Of a stretch of 17,493 nt of DNA, positions 7,953 through 14,751 are shown one piece after another (the first letter of the stretch is position 1; every line of letters starts with the position of its first letter). The DNA lies in the NCBI GenBank assembly GCA_021413405.1, contig JAIOQL010000288.1, positions 1 through 17,493 of the forward strand, given 5' to 3'. This DNA is from Leptospira sp. Lineage in GTDB: Bacteria; Spirochaetota; Leptospiria; Leptospirales; Leptospiraceae. The notes below the pieces were generated by a model. That model was not told the origin of the DNA, ran no database searches, and saw nothing but the letters and a program-made list of their open reading frames with translations. The translations under genes and the position numbers were made by a program.

Positions 7953-8381
7953 ATGAGACCGAAATTAAATCTTATCACTCTTGGAGTAAAAAATTTTGCA
8001 AGGTCTTTGGATTTTTTTGAGACGGGACTTGGATGGAAGAAATCGAGCGCCAGTCAGGATGATGTAGCCTTCTTTCCGATGCAGGGAATTGTTTTCGGAA
8101 TTTATCCGTTGAAGCTGCTGGCAATAGATGCAAAACAGAAATTAGCCAAGACGAAAAGTTTTTCCGGTATAACCCTTGCGATAAACGTGAGGAGTGAAAA
8201 GGAAGTCGATACCTTTCTTTTGAAAGTGAAAAAGCTTGGCGGGAAAATCGTAAAGCCAGGACAGAAAGTATTTTGGGGCGGATATAGCGGTTATTTTTCG
8301 GACCCTGATGGACACATCTGGGAAGTTGCTCACAATCCGTTCTTTAAATTTGATAAGAATGGAAATCTTTCATTACCTTGA
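7953..8381 (+). CDS. VOC superfamily (glyoxalase/bleomycin-resistance-like) protein
   Basis: A 142-residue single-domain protein. It has the paired beta-alpha-beta-beta-beta halves of the vicinal-oxygen-chelate fold: LNLITLGVKNFARSLDFFETGLGWK at the start, and GYFSDPDGHIWEVAHNP near the end (family: F-x-DPDGN-x-WE-x-x-x-NP). The glutamate in HIWEVAHN is the usual second-half metal ligand; the usual histidine in the first strand is replaced by leucine, so metal use is uncertain. The substrate is unknown. Three ATGs lie close together (7941, 7947, 7953); I prefer 7953 because GGAG is six bases upstream and MRPKLNL begins the domain. It is 29 bp upstream of rsmG and probably co-transcribed with it. 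Related proteins are often annotated as glyoxalase, which is not proven here. Confidence 0.85.
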   Translation: MRPKLNLITLGVKNFARSLDFFETGLGWKKSSASQDDVAFFPMQGIVFGIYPLKLLAIDAKQKLAKTKSFSGITLAINVRSEKEVDTFLLKVKKLGGKIVKPGQKVFWGGYSGYFSDPDGHIWEVAHNPFFKFDKNGNLSLP

Positions 8382-8410
8382 GTCCAGGTTCCTTTTCAAG
8401 GATCTTATAG

Positions 8411-9166
8411 ATGTCTACCGACGCTCAGATGCACAATATAATTGAAAACCGATTTCCGGAACAATTTGAAGAAATACAGAAAATTTTTGATTTTGCTAAA
8501 ATATCCGAATTTCATGATTTTCTAATGAGAGAAAACTTCAAGGGTGGATTTTTTTCCAAATCGGATGCAGGGCACGTAATGGACAGGCATATTCTGGAAT
8601 CTTTGTATCATGTTTACCTGATTCAAAAACTGATCCCTGTTTCACGTGAAACAAAAATTGCTGATGTTGGCACCGGTCCGGGATTACCGGGATATCTTTT
8701 TTATTGTCTCAGGATTTTCCCTAAACTAACCCTGATCGATTCACAAAAGCGAAAACTTCAGTGGCTGGAAAAATTTCATACAGAGAGTTCCGGCAATCGG
8801 GATATCAGGTTTTTGTATTCAAGAGCTGAAGAAATTAAGGAAAAATTTTCCATTGTGATTACCAGATCTACAATTCCTTACCCTTGGTCTGCCGAAGTTA
8901 TGTCACTTATGCTTACATCCAATGGGTATTTTATTCCTTTTCTCGGGAAGGCTGACTATGACAGGGAACTGGAAAATAAAATTCTGGAGTATTCCGGCTT
9001 TGAACCTGAAAAAACTATCTACATAAGTGAACTAAACTTTTTAGGGATGCGACATATTAAGTTATTGAAAAAGGTTCGTAACCCGAAGTATGGTTACCCA
9101 AGAATTTGGAAGATTGTCAGTAAGGAGATTAAGGAACAAAATGGGAAAAGTAGTATCGATCAGTAA
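8411..9166 (+). CDS. rsmG: 16S rRNA (guanine-527-N7) methyltransferase RsmG (GidB)
   Basis: RsmG methylates G527 of 16S rRNA in the 530 loop with S-adenosylmethionine. The 251-residue protein has the family RHILESL (residues about 60-66), the SAM-binding loop ADVGTGPGLPG near 83-93, LIDSQKRKLQWLEKF near 108-122 (family: D-S-x-x-K-R-x-x-F/W-L) and the C-terminal GYPRIWKIV (family: YPR-x-x-x-x-I). The ATG at 8411 follows AAGGA at a spacing of eight bases. The SAM core is intact; the N-terminal region is slightly longer than in E. coli. Its last 26 bp overlap parA, so the two are probably co-transcribed. A perfect parS (8638-8653) lies inside and encodes the SRET of PVSRET, an arrangement also known from Firmicute rsmG genes. 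Confidence 0.94.
   Translation: MSTDAQMHNIIENRFPEQFEEIQKIFDFAKISEFHDFLMRENFKGGFFSKSDAGHVMDRHILESLYHVYLIQKLIPVSRETKIADVGTGPGLPGYLFYCLRIFPKLTLIDSQKRKLQWLEKFHTESSGNRDIRFLYSRAEEIKEKFSIVITRSTIPYPWSAEVMSLMLTSNGYFIPFLGKADYDRELENKILEYSGFEPEKTIYISELNFLGMRHIKLLKKVRNPKYGYPRIWKIVSKEIKEQNGKSSIDQ
8638..8653. promoter_or_regulatory. parS: parS site 2 (perfect consensus, inside rsmG)
   Basis: TGTTTCACGTGAAACA matches the 16-bp chromosomal parS consensus at every position and is a perfect palindrome. It lies in the rsmG coding sequence 1.44 kb from site 1 and about 0.5 kb upstream of parA. Confidence 0.96.
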
Positions 9167-9902
9167 CCAGAAAGGGGGAGTTGGGAAGACAACAACTTCA
9201 ATCAACCTTGCGTCCTACCTTTCAGGGATGGGTAAGAAAATTCTTCTCATAGATATAGACCCCCAGGGAAACTCCGGATCCGGATTGGGCATCAACGTTA
9301 ACGAACTGGAAAAGACATCCTACGAAATGATCATTGGAGAATTATCTGTTCAGGAAGTAATTCACAAAACCGAAATCCAGAATTTACATATTATTCCAGC
9401 TAACATCAATTTGAGTGGGGCTGAGATAGATCTCTTGAATCAGGAAAGAAGAGAGTTTAAACTGAAGGAAGCAATTGCTCCAATCCGCAATAGTTATGAT
9501 TTTATTCTGATAGATTGTCCCCCTTCTCTCGGTATTCTCACTGTGAATTCTTTGTGTGCGGCAGACAGTGTCATGATAACCTTACAGACGGAATATTTTG
9601 CGTTAGAAGGATTGAGCCAGTTAAAGAAAATAATAACTCTGGTCAGTGAGAATCTTAATAACACTCTTGAGATGGAGGGTGTTGTACTGACAATGTTTGA
9701 TAAACGGACGAATCTTGCAAATCAGGTTGCAGATGACGTCAGAAATTATTTTAAAGATAAAGTTTACACAACGGTTATTCCAAGAAACGTTAAGCTGGGT
9801 GAAGCACCTTCCTTTGGAAAGCCGATCAATTTTTATGATCCTGATGGAGTAGGCGCCGCAAGTTATCGGAATCTTGCGCTTGAAGTAGCGGCTCGGGCAT
9901 AG
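9141..9902 (+). CDS. parA: Chromosome-partitioning ATPase ParA (Soj)
   Basis: A 253-residue deviant Walker ATPase of the Soj/ParA type. It binds DNA non-specifically as an ATP dimer, and ParB stimulates its ATPase to move the origin. It begins MGKVVSISNQKGGVGKTTTS with the deviant Walker A KGGVGKTT at 11-18, then LIDIDPQGNSGSGLG (A-prime, 36-50) and FILIDCPPSLGILTVNSL (Walker B, 121-138). There is no N-terminal helix-turn-helix, so it is the short chromosomal type. The frame is open upstream, but the ATG at 9141 has AAGGA six bases before it and begins exactly where the family begins. It overlaps rsmG by 26 bp and is followed by parB after 20 bp. Confidence 0.96.
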   Translation: MGKVVSISNQKGGVGKTTTSINLASYLSGMGKKILLIDIDPQGNSGSGLGINVNELEKTSYEMIIGELSVQEVIHKTEIQNLHIIPANINLSGAEIDLLNQERREFKLKEAIAPIRNSYDFILIDCPPSLGILTVNSLCAADSVMITLQTEYFALEGLSQLKKIITLVSENLNNTLEMEGVVLTMFDKRTNLANQVADDVRNYFKDKVYTTVIPRNVKLGEAPSFGKPINFYDPDGVGAASYRNLALEVAARA

Positions 9903-9922
9903 AGGAGATCGGGAAAAATAAA

Positions 9923-10801
9923 GTGGGAAAGACAAATGCATTAGGAAGGGGATTGGGGAATTTAATTCCGATTGATTCCAGAAATAAAACAATCAGTCCG
10001 GATGAGCATTCGAATCTGAGAGAAATAAAAATATCAGAAATAAAAACCAATCCTAATCAGCCGCGGAAATCATTTTCGCATGATTCCATTCTGGAATTGG
10101 CGGAAACAATTAAACAGCACGGTGTGATTCAACCCATAATCGTTAAAAAAAATGAGAATGGTTATGAGTTGGTTTCGGGAGAAAGGAGAGTCAGGGCCTG
10201 TAAAGAAGCAGGATTCATAAAAATCCCGGCAATTATTAAAAATTACACTGAACCGGAATCTATCGAAATTGCAATAATCGAAAACATTCAAAGGGAAAAT
10301 TTGAATCCCATCGAAGAAGCACAGGCATATCAGAATTTATCCGAAAAACTATCTGTGAAAATTTCAGAGATTGCAACGAAGATGGGCAAGAACCGCTCTA
10401 CGATTGCAAATTTAATCCGGCTCCTGCAATTGCCGGAGTCAATAAAGGATCACATCAAAGCGGGCAAGCTTTCAGAAGGCCAAGCACGTCCCCTGTTATC
10501 AATTGGTGACAGGAAGAAAATGGAGAATATTGCTGAACTTATAATAAAGAATTCATGGACAGCGCGGCAGGTGGAGGAACAAGTCTCAAAAATTACAGAA
10601 GGGAAGACATCTGTCGCAGCCGCGAAGCAAAAAAAACAGGAACCATCTATACAACAGCTGGAAAACAAAATCAGGAACAAACTTTCTGCAAAGGTATCGA
10701 TATCGCATAATGCAAATACGGGGAAGGGCAAAATAATTCTTTCGTATGCAAACCTTGCAGGTATGGAAAGAATTCTTGAAAATTTAGGAATAAAACAATA
10801 A
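9923..10801 (+). CDS. parB: Chromosome-partitioning CTPase ParB (Spo0J)
   Basis: ParB is a parS-specific DNA clamp that hydrolyses CTP and works with ParA. The 292-residue protein has the classic order: an N-terminal ALGRGLGNLIP (ParA-stimulating region), NPNQPRKSF near 43-51, CTP-binding GERRVRA (86-92), ENIQRENLNPIEEA (120-133), a helix-turn-helix at about 146-170 (KISEIATKMGKNRSTIANLIRLL), KLSEGQARPLLS (family: LS-x-GHAR, with Q instead of H here) and a C-terminal dimerisation segment ending LENLGIKQ. The start is GTG at 9923; upstream GAGGAGATCGGG offers ribosome binding. Its stop is two bases from the stop of the convergent YaaR gene. The two parS sites in the window are its expected targets. 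Confidence 0.95.
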   Translation: MGKTNALGRGLGNLIPIDSRNKTISPDEHSNLREIKISEIKTNPNQPRKSFSHDSILELAETIKQHGVIQPIIVKKNENGYELVSGERRVRACKEAGFIKIPAIIKNYTEPESIEIAIIENIQRENLNPIEEAQAYQNLSEKLSVKISEIATKMGKNRSTIANLIRLLQLPESIKDHIKAGKLSEGQARPLLSIGDRKKMENIAELIIKNSWTARQVEEQVSKITEGKTSVAAAKQKKQEPSIQQLENKIRNKLSAKVSISHNANTGKGKIILSYANLAGMERILENLGIKQ

Positions 10802-10808
10802 ATTTATT
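10797..10808. repeat. 12-bp perfect palindrome spanning the parB / yaaR stop codons
   Basis: AATAAATTTATT is its own reverse complement and contains both stop codons of the convergent pair. It is AT-only, so it would not make a stable terminator stem. It may be a by-product of two facing TAA codons in AT-rich sequence. Confidence 0.35.
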
Positions 10809-11268
10809 CGGTCATATCAAAAAGAAGGCCGCGAATTGATTCAAGCTGCTTCAGGAGTGTGAATGCTGAATTGGATTTATTCAGAATCGTTGTAGCAAGT
10901 AACTGTATTTTTTCATCAATTATCTTTACAGTCATTAGAATTTTGTTATCGCTCGAGCCGCGACGTTTAGCCATTTCGAGTTTCGTATTTTTTTCGATAA
11001 TCAGATTAAGAATTTCCTTTACCATTTTTCTATAAACCTGGAGATTTTCGAGTGATGGTAAATTTAGAAATTTCCTTTCAACTTCCGGAAGATCCTTCCA
11101 TAGATTATTTAATTCCCTGGTTTGTTCCCCATTCGAAGGAATTATTGATTCGAGAACGTTGAGAAAATTATTGCCCGACGTAGTCACCATCGTTCCTTCA
11201 GGTTTTGTGTTGCCCGTGCTTTTGGCTGAGGACTTGGTCAGAGAGGCTGTAGAGTTTTTAACTTTCAA
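10804..11268 (-). CDS. YaaR-family (DUF327) protein
   Basis: A 154-residue protein. Residues 1-30 are low-complexity, rich in Ser, Thr and Lys. The rest is helical with the DUF327/YaaR pattern: FLNVLESI, then SLENLQVYRKMVKEILNLI (family: N-x-x-YK-x-x-V-x-x-F), then IIDEKIQLLATTIL and a C-terminal ESIRGLLFDMTE (family: IRGLL-x-D). The biochemical role of YaaR is unknown; in Bacillus it is encoded beside yaaQ and holB. The start is a TTG at 11268 overlapping the bactofilin TGA by four bases (TTGA), which fits coupled translation. A downstream ATG at 11190 after GAAGGA would drop the low-complexity tail and cannot be excluded. It is the last gene of the M23-bactofilin-YaaR operon. Confidence 0.83.
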   Translation of the reverse strand: MKVKNSTASLTKSSAKSTGNTKPEGTMVTTSGNNFLNVLESIIPSNGEQTRELNNLWKDLPEVERKFLNLPSLENLQVYRKMVKEILNLIIEKNTKLEMAKRRGSSDNKILMTVKIIDEKIQLLATTILNKSNSAFTLLKQLESIRGLLFDMTE

Positions 11269-11609
11269 TGTGTCGGATTAATTGTGCATTTTCCCTGGAA
11301 TAATACGCCTTCTTCAATTATTAGCCTTGGAGTAACTACATCACCGAAAAGTTTACAGGTTGAAAGGAGGATGATCCTTTCCGACGCATAAATATTTCCT
11401 CTGATTTCTCCTCCGGCCACTATGATCCGGGCTTTGATATCGGTATCGACCGAACCGGTCTTTCCTATTAGTACTTTACCATCTGTTTCTATTAGTCCCC
11501 GGAAATGACCGTCGATTCTTATAAGTCCTGAAAGACGGAATTCGCCGTTAAAAGACGCACCTTCCCCGATGATGCTATTTACTGCAAATTCATCGCCTGA
11601 TTCTTTCAT
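11265..11609 (-). CDS. Bactofilin (polymer-forming cytoskeletal protein)
   Basis: Bactofilins form nucleotide-independent beta-helical filaments on the inner membrane and recruit cell-wall or polarity proteins. The 114-residue protein is nearly all bactofilin core: from about residue 13 it shows the repeating G-x-F-x-G / I-x-IDG-x-x-x-G / V-x-IG-x-x-G-x-V pattern (ASFNGEFRLSGLIRIDGHFRG, GKVLIGKTGSV, IIVAGGEIRGNI, LFGDVVTPRLIIEEG). The tails are short and carry no transmembrane helix. ATG at 11609 has an AGGA four bases upstream and lies 16 bases after the stop of the M23-like gene, so the genes form one operon. In Leptospira a bactofilin (LbbD) affects helical pitch; a cell-shape role is a reasonable inference here. 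Confidence 0.93.
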   Translation of the reverse strand: MKESGDEFAVNSIIGEGASFNGEFRLSGLIRIDGHFRGLIETDGKVLIGKTGSVDTDIKARIIVAGGEIRGNIYASERIILLSTCKLFGDVVTPRLIIEEGVLFQGKCTINPTH

Positions 11610-11625
11610 TTATCCTGGATTTGAT

Positions 11626-12582
11626 TCAAGAATGAAAAGGGGTTGAGAGGTTGGGTACCAACGTGAACTTCATAATGTAATATGTTGAGGTGGTTGGAGA
11701 TTTGCCAACATAACCAATGATATCGCCTTTCGAAATTTGCTGATTCTTTTTAACCTGTGTACGATCAAGATTCGAATATATCGTTTTCCAGCCATACTTG
11801 TGAGCGATTTTAATAAAATGCCCGGTTTTCTCTGTAAAGCCTACTTCGTAAATCGTTCCGGGTGCAGTAGAAATCACTTCTGTTCCAGAAAAAGAACCAA
11901 TATCAATTCCATTATTCGTTATCAGCTTTCCGGTGATCGGGGACTGGTAGGTTCCGAATGGAAATAAAACATATCCACGGGCAGGCCAGAGCGAAGGAGT
12001 ATGTTTTATAATACTTTTTCTCTTTTTTATCATCCTGATTATTTCCTGAGTCAATTCACTTGATATCTTCAGATTATGAACGTCAGCTTTCAATTTATAG
12101 GTTTCTGGTGATATGTCTGTATTTGGCTTTAATGCCAACTTTTCATTTCCACCGATACCTTTGGAAACCCTTGATGGATCCCCGCCCAATTTAATATAAA
12201 GTGTAGATATCTTCTGATAATAGTAGTCGATTACTTCATGCAGCGAATTTAATTCGCTTTTCATTTTGGCAGATTGCCGGATGAAATCTTTGTTTGTAAG
12301 GTGCAGTTCACTGATTTCGTGTACAGATCCACTATGGTTCAATACATTTATGGCACTGATTATCATTAAAAAAATCAGGACGAGAATAAATAAAGTTATG
12401 GATTTGTAGGAAATATGCAGATTAAGACTTTTCTTCTCAGTGTGCGGAATAACCATTATGGTTAGGCGTTCCCGCCCCTTTTTTTCAAGGTCTTCATATT
12501 TTGTGGCAACTCTCAGTTTGAGTTCCTGAAATTTATACCTGAGACGGTAATAATTTAATTGTAAGAATGCTTTGATGTTCAA
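11626..12582 (-). CDS. Membrane-anchored M23/LytM-like protein lacking the zinc histidines
   Basis: A 318-residue protein with a basic cytoplasmic N-terminus (about 1-60), one transmembrane segment at about 62-82 (SITLFILVLIFLMIISAINV), a helical, possibly coiled-coil linker (about 90-195) and a C-terminal M23/LytM-fold domain (about 200-310: GIDIGSFSGTEVISTAPGTIYEVG and so on). The usual zinc ligands are changed: the H-x-G-x-D position reads NNGID, so N223 replaces His and only D227 remains; the YxHL position reads YSNL; the HLHFE position reads about IMKFT. It is therefore probably a non-catalytic binding or regulatory protein, not a hydrolase. The start is a TTG at 12582 with no strong ribosome-binding site; the alternative ATG at 12456 would keep the transmembrane helix. 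First gene of the bactofilin operon. Confidence 0.85.
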   Translation of the reverse strand: MNIKAFLQLNYYRLRYKFQELKLRVATKYEDLEKKGRERLTIMVIPHTEKKSLNLHISYKSITLFILVLIFLMIISAINVLNHSGSVHEISELHLTNKDFIRQSAKMKSELNSLHEVIDYYYQKISTLYIKLGGDPSRVSKGIGGNEKLALKPNTDISPETYKLKADVHNLKISSELTQEIIRMIKKRKSIIKHTPSLWPARGYVLFPFGTYQSPITGKLITNNGIDIGSFSGTEVISTAPGTIYEVGFTEKTGHFIKIAHKYGWKTIYSNLDRTQVKKNQQISKGDIIGYVGKSPTTSTYYIMKFTLVPNLSTPFHS

Positions 12583-12719
12583 AATTATGTCTCTGAGTTG
12601 TAAAACTACTTATTTAACGCAGCTATCTATAGACCAAAAGAATTGCTGTATTGAGTCAATAATAAATAAGTCAAAATTATCTATATTTTGCCAAACTTAT
12701 TCACATAAAGAGCTTAAAT
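12583..12719. promoter_or_regulatory. Divergent control region between M23-like operon and tatD, with a 9-bp inverted repeat
   Basis: This 137-bp AT-rich gap must hold promoters for both directions. ACTTATTTA (12608-12616) and TAAATAAGT (12663-12671) are exact inverted repeats, 46 bases apart, and AGTCAA occurs twice as a direct repeat (12654-12659 and 12669-12674). I see no strong -35/-10 pair. The repeats may be operator half-sites or chance in AT-rich sequence. Confidence 0.35.
12697..12705 (+). promoter_or_regulatory. Lone DnaA-box-like site
   Basis: TTATTCACA fits the TTATNCACA DnaA-box consensus exactly. It lies just upstream of the tatD start and is the only such full match I noticed. 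A single box does not make an origin; it could titrate DnaA or be chance. Confidence 0.3.
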
Positions 12720-13508
12720 TTGATCGATACTCACTGTCACCTTGATATCATCGAAGAGCAGGGTCAAAATATTGATATATCTCTGCAAAAATCTGCTGCT
12801 GCTGGTGTTAAAAAATTAGTTCAAATCGGAATTAATTATGAAAGCTCCGTTCTTTCGAAAAATATAAGCCTGAAGCACAGTTCCGAAGACCTGGATATAT
12901 ACTACACCATTGGCTGCCATCCTGCATATAAAGAAGGATTTCCGGAAAGAGACGAAATCATTAATCTCATAGAATCAAACCTGGATGACAGAAAATTCGT
13001 TGGAATCGGTGAGATTGGCCTCGATTATTTTCACGAAAAAGATTCCATGCCGGCTCAGAAAGAGATTTTGAATACGCTACTCGAAGTAGCCCGAAAAGAG
13101 AAAATGCCGATTATAATTCATTCCCGGGACGCGGCAGAAGATACCTATCAGGCTTTAAAAAAGTGGAATGGCGAAGTTCATGGCGTTATTCATTGTTTTA
13201 CATATGACTATGAATTTGCAAAAAAATTTGCTGATTTGGGATTCTTTATTTCTTTCTCGGGAATTGTGGCCTTTAAGAATGCTTCTGATATCCATGATGC
13301 TGCAAGAAAGCTACCTCTTGACTCGATCATGATTGAAACAGATGCACCGTTCCTCTCCCCCCCGCCTTTTCGCGGGAAAAGGAATGATTCATCAAATCTT
13401 GTCTACATCCTTGAAAAAATTTTTTCTTTAAGAGACGAACCGAACTCAACAATTGAGACTGCGATTTTTGAAAATAGTTTGAAATTCATAAACAGGAAGA
13501 GGCGATAA
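12720..13508 (+). CDS. tatD: TatD-family metal-dependent hydrolase (deoxyribonuclease)
   Basis: A 262-residue TIM-barrel hydrolase of normal TatD length. All metal-binding residues are visible: H5 and H7 in IDTHCHLD, E98 in GIGEIGLDYF, H134 in IIIHSRDA, H158 in VIHCFTYD and D208 in IETDAPFLSP. Family members act as 3'-5' exonucleases on single-stranded DNA or RNA and as DNases in repair; the exact substrate of this paralogue (TatD, YcfH or YabD type) cannot be read from sequence. The TTG at 12720 is the only workable start, since MIDTHCHLD is the family's N-terminus; AAAGAG lies seven bases upstream. The stop is one base before the serS start, so the two are co-transcribed. Confidence 0.93.
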   Translation: MIDTHCHLDIIEEQGQNIDISLQKSAAAGVKKLVQIGINYESSVLSKNISLKHSSEDLDIYYTIGCHPAYKEGFPERDEIINLIESNLDDRKFVGIGEIGLDYFHEKDSMPAQKEILNTLLEVARKEKMPIIIHSRDAAEDTYQALKKWNGEVHGVIHCFTYDYEFAKKFADLGFFISFSGIVAFKNASDIHDAARKLPLDSIMIETDAPFLSPPPFRGKRNDSSNLVYILEKIFSLRDEPNSTIETAIFENSLKFINRKRR

Positions 13509-13509
13509 A

Positions 13510-14751
13510 GTGTTAGATTTGCACAGAATAATAAATAATCCGGATGAAATGAAAGAATTATTGTCCCGGCGAGGGATTGCTGAAACGGGCGTTGTCGATA
13601 CGATATGCGATATCGCTAATAGAAGAAAAATTCTGCAGCAGGAAGTGGAGAATTTGAGAGCGGAGCGGAATAAGGTCAGTAAAGAAATAGGTTTACAGAA
13701 ATTGAAAGGCCTCGATGTTTCCGAAGTCTCAAAGAAGATGAAAGATGCCGGTGACCGGATCAAAATTCTGGAGGACAAACTCCAGGAAGAGGAAGATACG
13801 CTCCAGGAAATAAATCTCAGTTTTCCTAATTTTCTTGATCCGGAAGTTCCATTAGGCAAATCAGAAGCTGACAATGTGGTTGTGAATTCTTTCGGTGCAA
13901 AAAGGGAATTCGATTTTCAGCCGAAGGCACACTATGAAATCGGTGAGAGCCTGAAAATCTTCGATTTCGAAAAAGGCATTAAACTTTCAGGAGCAAGAGC
14001 CTACACCTATTTTGGGTTAGCCGCAAAATTGGAAAGAGCGTTGATGAATTTTATGCTTGATGTGCATTCTCAGGAACATGGCTATACCGAAGTCTGGGTT
14101 CCGCTCATGGTCAACGACGAATGCATGATTACGACAGGTCAGTATCCGAAATTTAAAGATGAATATTACCGGATAGATAAAGAAAATCTAAACCTGATAC
14201 CAACTGCCGAGGTCCCTCTTACTAATTTGTACCGGGATGAAATTATACCCAGGGAAAATTTGCCGATCTCTATAATGGCACATACATCGTGTTTCCGGAG
14301 GGAAGCCGGTTCCTATGGAAAAGATACCAGAGGACTTGTTAGGGTTCACCAATTCCAGAAAGTGGAACTGGTTAAATTTTGCAAACCGGAAGATTCGGAG
14401 AGAGAACATAAATTAATGTTAACGCATGCCGAAAATATTCTGAAAAAACTGAACTTGCATTATCGTCTACTCCTGCTTTGCAGCAAGGATACATCGAATT
14501 CTTCCTCAAAAACTTTCGATCTGGAAGTCTGGATGCCGGGACTTAACCGGTATATGGAAATATCCTCGGTGTCCAATTTTAAGGATTATCAGGCTCGTCG
14601 CGGAAAGATCAGGTATAAGTCTGAGGATGGCCGGAACGTTCTTGTACATACATTAAACGGATCCGGGCTTGCTATTGGACGTACGTTAGCCGCCATTATC
14701 GAAAATTACCAGACGTCTGATGGAACCTTTACTTTTTTTGAAACGAAATAA
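13510..14751 (+). CDS. serS: Seryl-tRNA synthetase (shortened C-terminus)
   Basis: SerRS charges tRNA-Ser and tRNA-Sec with serine. The 413-residue class II synthetase has an N-terminal coiled-coil arm (about 25-105), TAEVPLTN (serine/ATP pocket), motif 2 CFRREAGSYGKDTRGLVRVHQFQKVE and motif 3 LNGSGLAIGRTLAAIIENYQ. Start is GTG at 13510 with AGAGG nine bases upstream; LDLHRIINNPDEMKELLSRRG is the normal opening. Two oddities: the family's TGD-x-GF stretch before KT-Y/F-DLE reads SKDTSNSSSKTFDLE, and the C-terminus ends DGTFTFFETK instead of the usual DG-x-x-x-IP-x-x-LRPY-type tail. The last 46 bp overlap the convergent rnr gene. Motifs 2 and 3 are complete, so activity is likely. Confidence 0.95.
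   Translation: MLDLHRIINNPDEMKELLSRRGIAETGVVDTICDIANRRKILQQEVENLRAERNKVSKEIGLQKLKGLDVSEVSKKMKDAGDRIKILEDKLQEEEDTLQEINLSFPNFLDPEVPLGKSEADNVVVNSFGAKREFDFQPKAHYEIGESLKIFDFEKGIKLSGARAYTYFGLAAKLERALMNFMLDVHSQEHGYTEVWVPLMVNDECMITTGQYPKFKDEYYRIDKENLNLIPTAEVPLTNLYRDEIIPRENLPISIMAHTSCFRREAGSYGKDTRGLVRVHQFQKVELVKFCKPEDSEREHKLMLTHAENILKKLNLHYRLLLLCSKDTSNSSSKTFDLEVWMPGLNRYMEISSVSNFKDYQARRGKIRYKSEDGRNVLVHTLNGSGLAIGRTLAAIIENYQTSDGTFTFFETK

Noticed and set aside
9621..9992. A 123-codon minus-strand frame across the parA-parB junction.
   Set aside because: It is antisense to two firmly identified genes and its translation shows no family features.
13446..13874. A 142-codon open frame on the minus strand within serS.
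   Set aside because: It lies wholly opposite the serS coiled-coil region and the tatD end; its translation is Ser-rich low complexity with no recognisable domain.
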